From a virus: a DNA stretch of 33,834 bases. The DNA lies in IMG/VR virus record IMGVR_UViG_3300021356_000077, positions 1 through 33,834 of that record; one strand, written 5' to 3'. Under the pieces are notes generated by a model. That model made no database searches, was not told the origin of the DNA, and saw nothing but the letters and a program-made list of their open reading frames with translations. This document shows positions 12,401 through 24,400 of this stretch, piece after piece (positions within the stretch are counted from its first letter, which is position 1; every line of letters begins with the position of its first letter). The position numbers and the translations under genes were made by a program.

Positions 12401-15400
12401 CCTCTAGAGTGGTTCCGAATGTACCGATATACTTGTACACGGGGTCAGTTGCCAGTCCAGGTCTAACCAATTCATCAGTGATATGAGTTGGTGCACCATT
12501 GGTGACTTCAATCACAGAGTTGGGTAGTGCAGAAACAAACTGGTGAGTAGATGTACCAGTACCAGCATTACCAACGTTTAGGGTAATCGTAGTTGCAGTA
12601 ACCTGTAAAATCGTGATAGGTTGACCTGCAAATGGGTCAGAACCAGGACGAGGATATGTGTGAGTGGTTGCGTAATTATCTTGTGCACATCTGAATGTGA
12701 AAGAGTTGTCTAGTAGTCTGACCTTATCACCAGGACGGAGACTGTGAGCACCGATAGTAGTGGTCATGATGCCACTTATTGGTTCATACTCAGCAGCAGT
12801 TGGTGTGAAAGTAGAACCATCAACATTACCAGATGCTGTACCAGATGCTGTTACACGGTATGAATACGTTCCGTTGTAAACATAGTCACCAATGTTGTAG
12901 TTTGTGCCTGCAGTCCACTGAAGATTTGCTGTGGGGTAGATGATGACTCTTGATTCAGAGTCAAATGTAACCTCTCTATACTGCAGTTTGGTGGGTGGTG
13001 CTGGGGGTTCTGCAAAGGTAATAGTGGAACCAGACACCTCAAAAGAGTTAGGAGGTGCTGTAGAGGTTGTACCAGTTGCAGGTGCCTGTGCAATACCATT
13101 GATTGCAATCAGCAGAGAGTCTGCAGGAGGTGTGATATTCAGAGTATCACCTGCATTATCTGGGTCACCAGTCTTCAGTGTGAAGGATCTCTTCTCACCA
13201 TCAAACTCATCAGAGAAGTCAACGATCTTCTTAGCAACAGAGGTCAAGATAACCTCAGATGAAGTCAGATCCTTATCTCTGAACAGGACACTAGAGTTTG
13301 CTAGTGCTTCGTAAACAGGTTCGACGTTGGTGAAGAATGGAATGACACTAGTGGAAACAAAGTCAGTAATCTCAACCTTTCTTTCAACTGAAGTGGTAAA
13401 TCTGGAACCAACAATAACATCATTGGGTTCACGTAGAGTTAGTTCACCAAATACTCGGAAACCACCAGGATGGACAGAGTTCTTAATGGTATCTCTCCAC
13501 TCATTGATCTCAACTTCAGACTTAATCACATAAGAGAAGTTTTGATAGAAGAAGGAGTCTTGAATTCTCTGAGAAGAATCATTCAACAGACCAACGTTAT
13601 CAGCAAACTCACCTGCAGTTTGAGTCTCAGATGCGATGCTTAGAATACCAGAAGACTGGTTAATACTATCGATTGTACCATTGGACTTAGAAACAATACC
13701 AGTAACTGGTTGATCAACAGCAAATGTTCCAGTTGGAGTGGTGAGTCTCAGAATACGAGGACCCTTCTGCCAACCATCAATCTCAGCAACATAACCAGAA
13801 GCATTTGTATTTGCAGGATCATCACCTTGATAGACATATTCACCAGGCAAGAATGAAACAACATCCACAATTGCTTCAGCAGCACCAGCAAATGCTTCGG
13901 TAGTGACCTGCTGTTTACCCTGACCAGTGTTTGCAAAGGTGATAAATGCACCAGTTTGTGCATCTTGTAGAGTCAGTGCAATACGAAGTTGATCATCATC
14001 TAGGTTGTTTGAAGTGCCAGCAACAGCAAAGTAATTAGTTGCAGAGTCAAGTGAAACCAGACCAGCACTGGATGGTGAAGGTAGGACGTGTGCAACACCT
14101 TCTAGTGCCTCACCTTGCAGTCTCACAATGTCACCAGTGTTAATACCGTGAGGGAAGGAGAACTGCATCAACTGGTCATCTAGGTTGACCTGATATGCAA
14201 AGACGGATGCAATAGAAACGGTTGGTGGTGAAGAGTAACCCTGACCAGGATTAGTAACTTCAATACCGTCTAGTCTGTTGTTTCTGACGGTTGCCACCGC
14301 AGTAGCACCCGATCCACCACCACCTGAGATGATAACTTCAGGAACAGTGGTGTAACCAGAACCAGGATTGGTGATCTTAATATCATTCAATGCAGATGCA
14401 TCTCTCAACTGCAGGTTGACTGGGAAAGTAATCTCAGGACGCAAAGTATAGTCATGAGGATAGTCGAAACCAAAGTTGGAGTTCTTAATGGTCTTAATCT
14501 TACCAATCTCGTTACCAATTGGGAAGATGGTAGCACCGTTTCCAGTAGGAGGAATGAACACTGTGACTTCTGCACCAGCACCACCCTGAGAAATGATACC
14601 TGGGATGGTATTGATTGAAAGTGTACCTTGAGTATAATTGATACCAGGATCAGTTACTGTTGCCTCTGTCAACTCACCACCAATGATCTTGATTTGTGCT
14701 TTTGCACCAGTACCATCACCAACAATGTCTAGACCAGAATATGTGCCATCGACATAGTTCTGACCTGCCTGATTGATGATAATCTTGGTGATGTTTCTTT
14801 CAGTCACAACACCAGTCACTTCAGGTAGTTTTCTATAGAAACCACCAGAGTTAATTAGTTTGATCGTAGAAATAGGACCAGTAACATTCTTAGATGTGGT
14901 CGAATAAGTTGTTGTGGAAATATTTGCTGCAGTTTCTGAATCAGGTTCTGCAGATAGATTGACAGTGTATGATGAAGTAGTTGGTTTTGATGTAACCGTG
15001 AAAGTTCCACTGTAGGGGTTGTCAATAATGTTGACAAACGAAGTAGGTTCAACTAGTGAATTATCACCACTATAATCTTGTGCATAGTAGTAGATGATCT
15101 GCTCAATATCATCTGTCAACTCGATAGTGACAGATGTACCAACAGTAGTAGTTGTACTAGTGCTTCTCAGAGGAATATTTCTGAAGTCAAATTCAATCTT
15201 GTTCAGGTTATCTCTAGAGAAGTTGAGATAATAAGGTAGGTTTGATGGATGCGAAGTATCAAACTGATATCTCTGACCTCTAATTAGATTGAGGACAGGT
15301 GCCTTGCTGTATGCATAGACATTGTTAATATTACCACCGAAGGAGAAATTATTAGTAACACTAGGAACTGTGCTGCTATTCAGGACAACTGCAGCATCTT

Positions 15401-18400
15401 CTGCTTCGTATACGAAATCTCTGATTCCAGGAGTTGAGTAAACATTGAAGTTACCAGTCCAAGTAGACTCATTGAATCCTTCAACGTTGATAATTTGTCC
15501 AGCAGTCAAATAGTGTGAAAGTGCAGTTCTAACGAACACATACTTAGTCTCACTGAATGAAGCAGGATATCTGGAAGGAGTATCACCAGCAACATTAGAT
15601 GAAATGGTATTTCCAGATCCACTTTGCCAAGTAGAAGTTCCAATGTCATAGAGCAAGACTCTGTTTGCAGTAACACCTGCAACCAAACCAGTAGCACTAG
15701 TATTTGCCTGAGTCAGTCTTGCACCAACAGTATAGTTGACGTTACCATCGAGATTCAGTTGAATAACTCTCTGAGTTCTAACAACATTTGCTTGCTCAAT
15801 GTAATACTTTTCTCTTACATTTGCAGTAACCTTAAGTTCCTGACCATCCTCATTAGGAACAGTTGCAATTCTAGTTGAGTAGTTGGTGATTCTTGGATCA
15901 CTGATGTAGTTGTTTGCGAGAGTCAATCCTGTCGCAGCAGCATCAGAAATATCAAACTGTTGAATACCAGCAGCACCAGCAGCAATATTAGAGATGTTTC
16001 TAGTTGTATTTGCTAGAGTTGTGAAATCATTAGAAGCATTTACAGTTAGAGTGTATTCAGCATTGTAATTATTTTCTGTTGCAAAGTTGATGAAGGTATT
16101 CAGATTAAATGCTGCATTGAAAACTGTGGGATTATCTTCATCAATCTGATATAAGAAATCAGGATTACCAGGAAGAGCTTGTGAGAGATTGTTCACAACC
16201 AATTCTTGTGAGGTAACATCCCAAGAAGTTACATAACCAGAAATTGTATTAGATTGATCATCAGTAATGTAGATCTTACTACCGAAGATCAGTTGACCTT
16301 TCTTAGAATAGAATGTCCAAGTAACACCACCATCAGATGCATCACCAGTTAGGTGAGTTGGAGGGGTAGAACCAGTTGTACCACCTGCAACTGTTCTGTA
16401 GATGTTGCCGAGATAGACTGCAAATGCACCAGCAGCAACAACTGTAGTACCATTCCAGGTGGGGTGATCCGATGCAGTTGCTTCTGCAGTTCTAGGATAT
16501 TTCTTAGAAACTGCAGTGTTATCAGGTTCAACTCTAAAGTCATGATCTTTTCTAAACTTGAAGATCAGTAGAGACTCTTGAGAGAGACGATATGAGTCGG
16601 TATCAAAGGGAGTGACATGGTTTGTTCCAATCTCTGTGGATCTAACAACACAACCAGAGATCAGTGTGTCACCAGAAACGTCAGATGTGCAACCAAGAAT
16701 GATTGCAGAGTCGTAGTTAACATCTTCCTGTGATTGGAAACTAAGTTTCGTAGACTCGACTTGTGTACCGAAGATATTATACTTTTGAATATATGCTTCA
16801 GACAAACCTGTCTGAGTGTTGATGTGGTTGAATGCAATATGAATTTCTCTAAACACATCAAAACTGATGTCAGCAATCGATACAATCGTATTGGTTGTTG
16901 CATTCAGATACTTCTGCCAATAGATGTCACCAAAATTATATGATTGATCACCATTGGCAATTTTGAGTAGTTGAATTTGTTCAGCATTTGATCCATTCAG
17001 AATCTCTGCAAGAACATACATGTTCCCATCTTCGTCAATGTCTGACTTGATTTTTCCAAATGCTTCTGTACCAACTGCTTTCAAATGCTGTTTGTTAGCA
17101 ACAATATTAGGATAGTTGTCAACATCCAGTTGTAGTTTGGCAAAGTTTAGTGCCTCAGCATTGTTGCTTTCACTCTTACCAACCAGAACAATTTCACCAT
17201 TTGTGGATGTTGCATGAACACCATAGTAGTAATCATTAGCAGTATTGGTGTTGACTTTTCTGGAATTCAGAACTTGACCACTGTCACTCATGACAACAAC
17301 AAAGTTGTCAAACGTAGAAACTGTATTTGTTGTTGTTCTACCGACAATATAGATCTTATTGTCAGGACCAATTGAAATGTCTTCGACATACTCCTCATTG
17401 GTTCCAGATCCACCAGAACCAGCAATATTCACCTGCCAACCAGCAGTACCAACTGTTCCATCAGTAGGATCAATTCTATGGACATAGATATCAGGATTTT
17501 CAGTTCCTGAAGTAGCAGTATTTGTTTCACCTGCAACAATCAAGAAAGATTCATCTGCAGAGAGTTCTAGTGCTTTGAGGTTGATTTTGCTATTAAAACC
17601 ACTATTAGCAGGAGTTGCCTTGATAAATTGCTTCCATCTTAGTGCACCAGTGGGCAGATATTTCATCACTACTGCATAATATTCTACCTTCCCTCTATCT
17701 TCGATGGTGGTGTCACCAACTTCACCATTGAAGTTAAGTAGACTTCCAGTGAACGAATCTGGGATAAATGTTGTTGTAGGTGCAGTAAATGATGCTGCAT
17801 CATATCTAGAGGTAAGTGAGAATCTAAATCCATCTAGATATAGATCGGTTGCCTTAGCAAAAGAGGTATCAGCAGTATGACCAATTGTGAAATCGGTTGT
17901 TGTGGTTAGGACTGGTGCAGCAGCAGATCCTGCATACACAAAGTTGACAACAGAAGAAGCACCAGAATCAGCACCATCAAGGAATAGTTTAATCTCGTTA
18001 CCATTTCTTCTGAGTGCAACGTGATGCCAGGTTGAATCGGACACAGTATCACTTCCTGTGTTCAACTCAATCGTAGTCATGTTATCATCAGTGACTGAAG
18101 AGGAACCAGCAGTATTTTCACAATGATATAGGGATAGAGTGTCTAGATCAGGCACAAATGCTGCAGAGGGAGCAGTAAATGCAGCAGTATATCTTGCACC
18201 ATAAGAAACACGAATTTCATCGATGTATCCATCTCTAACGGGGTTGACATCATCGAAGTTAGTACCGAAGTGGAAGATTGCACTGCTACCAAAGTCTGTT
18301 CCATCAGTGTGAGAGTTGTACTCAACACCATCAACGTAAGTCTTGATCGTGCCACTATTTCTAACTAGAGCAATGTGATACCACTGCCCAGTAGTAATTG

Positions 18401-21400
18401 CAACACCAGTGGAAGTATCCAGATCAGAACCAGCACGTGAATAGACTAGTTGACCAGATGTGTTGACTGCTAGTGTAGGCAGTTCATCCAATCCACCAGT
18501 TCTAAAATCAAACAGTGTGTTTACTGCAGAAAGATCTGCAAACTTGAAGAATGCTTCTGCAGTAAAATCACCAGTTCCAAATGCATATGCATTGCTTGCA
18601 GCAGTCTCAATGACTGCAGTAGAAGCATTTGCAACTTTAATTGAATTGGAACCAAACTTTGCATCAGCAGAAGACACTGTTGCATTGGTAAATGCTTGCG
18701 TATTAACTGCTGCTCTTTGAGTCTTGATCTTTGCAGCAAGTTTACCAGTGCTGTCAACATAAACGATATATGACTGATCAGATGCGTTTGCCCCCCACTT
18801 ACCAAACAGAACTTTATCGGTGGTTCCGAAAGGAGCACCATAAATGAATGATTCAAGTGTAAACTCATTAGTAGTTACACCAAAGTCAGTATCTGAAGGT
18901 GTAGACAAATAACTTGTATTTGAAGATTGGTCTAAACGCAGAGAACTACCACCAAACTTCCATACAGTGTTATCATATCCAGCATCCTGAACCCGAGTCC
19001 AAGTTCTATTAGTAAAGACATTTTCACCTTCACCAATAGCATAAACGTCTTTATTCTTACTGGTGATTAGTTTTGTGACCTTAATATGATCTTCTGTTGC
19101 AGAAGACTTTGCATACCAATAGGAAGATGCAGCATCTTTCTGAGGATGTTCAACCTTGATAACTGGAGGTCTATCAGGATCAAAGTCTCTACCTGAGTTT
19201 GTGATGTCAATAGAAGTCAACTCACCACCAGACGTGGGGGTAGTTGTTCCAATAAAATCAAATCCATCACCAATAACTGTAATCTTAGGTGAGGGTGTAA
19301 TACGTGAAGTATATCCAGTACCAGACTGTGTAGTTGTGAATGACTGAATACCTTCAATAACCTTGGTGGCAAATGTTTTAGTTGTTGCCAGATTGTCTGC
19401 AGGATTATTGATGATAACACTATCACCAATTTCTAGATCATTAACACCAGATGTAGTGACAGTTGCCTTGAAATCACTTCCATCTAGAGTAAATGTATAG
19501 TTGGAAATAGTCAGACCTGCAATAGATCCAACTGCTGCAGCAACACCAGCACCTTCGGTATCAGTGTCATCAAAGGTCAGAGGGTCATTGACAGCATAGT
19601 TTGTTCCTGGATTTTCGATCGAGAACCCTGTGACACGTGCAGATTCAAATCTGTTGATGGTTTCAACTTCAATATCAACTCTAGATTCCACAGAGACTGA
19701 TGGGAAGTAGTCAAACACTTCCAGTTCAGGTTCTTCGAGTAGAGTGATGAAGGTCTCAGATTCAGATGAAGTGATACCCTGAACAGAACCAGTAGCACCA
19801 GTGGAGACCTGAAGTAGAATCTCATTTACAAGGAACTTTTCATCATCAGGAGTAGATGTTGAATATTCAACTCTCAACTCATTATTAACTGCATCCCAGG
19901 AAACGACTTGTGCAGTCTTGATACTTTGACCTGTGGATTGAATGGGTTGACCTGCCACAAAGTTTGCTGTGACATCAGTCATCACCATCAGGGTATCAAT
20001 GAAACCATTATTATCACTATCTTCAGGTGCAAGTGCGAGAACTTCTCCATCTTGACCAAAAGTTCCATCACCATTCTCAAGAATTAGTTCTGCTGCTTCT
20101 TTGTTGGGAGTTCTTTCAATATCATCAACGTCAGTATTCAGATATGCATCTCTATAACGAGTGACATCACCAGGCAAATAAGCATGGTTTGAATTATTTG
20201 AGAAGTTCCAATCATTGGGAACTGCCTGATATCTGTCACCGATGATGTATGGGAACAGAGGATTACCATCTGATGAAGCATCAATGGTAACAAAGTATGC
20301 ATAGACACCATTAGGGAACTCAGGTGTCTTACAGAAACGACCATTGTATTCATCTAGTTTGCCCAGATTGAACACATACTCGTAGTCTTGAATGAATGAA
20401 CCTAGGGGATAGTGTTCACCAACCTGTGTAACAGTAGCTGATTGTGCAGGTGCACTCTGAACCAGAGTGTCTCCAACCACAGGTAGATTTGTATAATCAC
20501 CATATGGTTTAAGTTCTAGGACACCAGTAACAGAGTTCCAAGCAAGAACTTCCAAAACGGGGAAACTGCCACCAAATGCAGCACTAGTAGGTGCACTTTG
20601 ATTGCTAATAAAACCACCGACAGTGAAATCAACACCAAAGTTTGCAACAGTGACTGTAATCTTGGGGAAGATATCGGGACCATTCTCTCTAGTGGTCTTG
20701 AGTCTGTAGGATGTTGTCATTCTGACAGCATCAGATGAGATTGTATTGGGATCATCAAAACCGTAAGGACCATAGATGGGGTTGCCATCATATGCCCAAC
20801 CAAGAATAGGTGAGTGACTCTTAGTTGCTCCACTCTCAGTATAAGTGTCTACGTTGTTTACAGTAGTCTTAACTAGGTTATCTGAGAGGTTGTAACGTAG
20901 GAAAATGGGGTTTGATAGGTGTGCATATTCACCACCGAACTGAGAGTTCTGAGAAGTGAATACATAACCCTTTGCTGCATCTAGTTTACGAGCATAGTTT
21001 GACTTCTGGAAAATATCTTGTCCAACATTAGGGATAGTTTGTTGTTCCCAAACTTCACCGTTGTTGAACTCCCATTTGAAGATTTCAACATTGAATTGTG
21101 CACCCTCACCAATAGACAGCAAGAATACACTTGTATTTTGCTGAGTATAGTCAATACCTTTGTTTGAGAGGGTGATTGAGATAACTTTATCTGCTTCAAC
21201 TGTGCCAGCAGCACCAAGTTGTGCAGTTGCTTCTGCACCAAAACCATCACCAGAGATAAAGACTGTAGGAGGTGAGGTATAACCTGAACCTGAAGATAGA
21301 AGTGCAATGGATTCAATTTTACCATTGATCACAACTGGTTGGGCAGCAGCACCAGTACCAGAGTTCAGAGTAACTTTGGGTTGAGTGGTATAACCTACAC

Positions 21401-24400
21401 CACCACTAGTAATTTTGACTTCTTTGACAGGACCACGAACTGATGCAGTTGCAGTGGCACCACCACCTCCACCACCAACAAGGGAGATCTGAGGTGCAGA
21501 TGTATATCCAGTACCACCATTTTCAATCAGAATTTTAGTAACTGCACCGTTTGAGATAACAGCAGTTGCAGTAGCACCTTCTCCTCCACCACCAGCAATA
21601 GAAACGATGGGAACTGTGGTATATCCAGTACCACCATTTGTGAGGATAATATCTGATAGTGAACCATTAACAACAACTTCACCAGCAGCACCAGTACCAC
21701 CACCACCTTCGATGATCAGATTTGGTTTGTTCTGTGCATCATATCCAGTACCAGAAGTAACAACGTTGATCTTAGTCAATGAACCGAAGGTAACACCTTC
21801 AGAAGACTTGTAGTTATACAGAGAGACACCATTGACCCATTGACCTGTAGAACCGAAAACCGTCTCGGTTTTACTAGAGGTGGGTTGGGTAACAAATGGG
21901 AATCTCTTCAGATGTCTCTGGTTACCAGGAACTAGGGATGTTCCAACAAAAGGACCAATGTTATAGTTGGGAATTCCACTGGAAGCCACATAACAGTAGT
22001 CATTGTTGATGTAAGTGTTCTGAACATTGGCAATAAAGTCATTAACATTATTGTTGACTGTCAGATTAGTTGACTTACCTTTGTTTAGGTTCACTGCCAC
22101 AAACATTGTTCCGTTTGCGTCTGTTGTCACTGCAGAAGGCAAAGTGTAAGTAAACTGATTGACAATACCAGTTCCAGTAGTAATGATGTTTGTTACTTCA
22201 TAAACACCATTATAGATTGCTGGTGTAGCACCGTAGATGGTAATACTATCACCAGTTAGAATTCCATGATTATCATTTTCTGTGGTTACAGTTGCTGTAT
22301 AGACACCACTATCTTCAGTAACACTAATTGAGTTAATACGAAGAAGTTTCTTCACATTGTACAACCAAGACTTCACCAGAGTCTTATCACTAGTTGTACC
22401 AAGATTTGCAACTTGAAGTTTATCACCAGGCAGATAATATGACTTAGATGATGTAATTTCCGTTCTGGATGCTTCTGCAATACCAAGAATAGACATCACA
22501 ACAGGATTACCATCAGTATCAGTTGCTTGAATGGTAATATTTGCAGAAACTGGTGTACCTGCTTGTAGTGAAACTCTTGTTAGATCAGGTTGCTCATAAT
22601 ATCTCTCACAGTCAATAAACTGAGACAAAGTTTTCTCTTTATATGAAACTCTCTCAGAATCATTGATAAAGAAGAAACCATTTCTCTCTGGCCAACCAAT
22701 TGTAGAGTCAACAGAGATAATTCTGTCTGTGGCACCAATATTTTCGGAAAGAATAGTTTTGTATGGGACAACAAAATCACCAACTTGAGAATCTGCGTCA
22801 ATATAGATCTCAAAGATGTTTTCATCTGCAATTTGCAGTGAAATCACTTCTTGAACTAGTGCAGAAGCATATTGGACATTATCATCACTAGTATCTGCAA
22901 ACTGTTGCAGAACTTGACCAGAAAGTTTTGTTGGATCACCAGAAACAACTCTGACACGCAGAAGAGTGTCAATTTTCCACTGAGATGCCGATGGACTTAG
23001 AAGTTGTTCTCTAGGATATGAAATATTGACAGATTCACCATAGAGCATCCTGAATAGGAACTGAATACTCTTTGCTGTACCTTTTGAGACGTAAAAATCT
23101 CTAATATTTTTAATTAGTAGTGCTGGGTCAACTTTCTCAAAGAAAGATGATGGTAGTGTTGGCAAGAACTGCTTGACAATCTCATCTAGGAACTTTTTGA
23201 TGAATAGAACCTGTAGATTTTTGACTTCTGTCGCAGATCTATGGTCAGATTCAAGAGATGTCTTGAAGTTAATGTCACCAACAGAATCCAGACCAGAAAG
23301 ACCTGAGAAAGCACGTGAGCAGTTGTTAAATGCAGATTTTGTGTAACCTCTACCTGCATCAAAGATCTCAAATCCAGTAACCTGACCTAGACCAATCGTT
23401 GCCGACGCAGTTGCACCTTTTGGTGCCGAGATGGTAATGGTGGGGGGATTTGCTGCATCGTAGTTCTGACCAAAGTTTGAAATCAGAATATCAGTAACAG
23501 CATTTGCAAATAGGATACTAGATGCCGATGCACCTGAACCACCAATCTGATTACCTGCTGCATCTAGTCTGCTATCAGCAATAAAGACACTGGGAGGGTC
23601 AACATACCCTCTACCACCATCAGTAACCACAATATCAGTCAATTGACCATTAGTAATGGTTCCTGCTGTTGCAGTTGCTGCAGGAGGTCTATCAATAGTA
23701 ATTTTGGGTTGCCTAGTATAACCAGAACCAGAATTAGTGATGTTAATACCAGTCACAGAACCAGAAGAATTGACCACTGCTACTGCTGTTGCTGTTGTGC
23801 CAAAAGGATCTTCAGGTGCACCGATAGTGACCGTAGGGGGATTAGCTTGATCATAACCAGATCCACCATCAACAACAGTAATTGATGTCAAACCTGAAAC
23901 AAAGGTAGTTGCAGAAGCAAATTTACCGTTACTAGATTTGAAAGTAATTTTTGGAGGATTGAGGTGAGTATAGTCTTCACCACCAACCTTGATGGGGATA
24001 TCCGTCAACAATCCAGTATCACTGATTGTTGTGATTGCCTCTGCACCGAGTCCAAACTCAGGCATAGAGAACTCAATCGAAATAATAAAGTTGTTTGCTA
24101 GATTAACAGAAATATTATTGTTTACAATGACATTGTTCTCAACAACGGCATAGTCAATAAAAGGTCTCAGTCTAGTTCCATTGTTTACAAAGTAAATCAG
24201 TTCTTCATGGAGAGGTGTGTAACTAACACCATTTTTTTGTAGACGATATACTTTCTTTCCTGAAGGAAGTGTCTCAACAATATCTGTTTGTTGTAGACGA
24301 TCCAGTTTAACAATAGGATCACCGACAAAACCTCTCAGAAACTTGATAGAGGTGTCATTTTGATCATCTAGAGGCAGTCTAGTTCTAGGAGCATTGGTAA

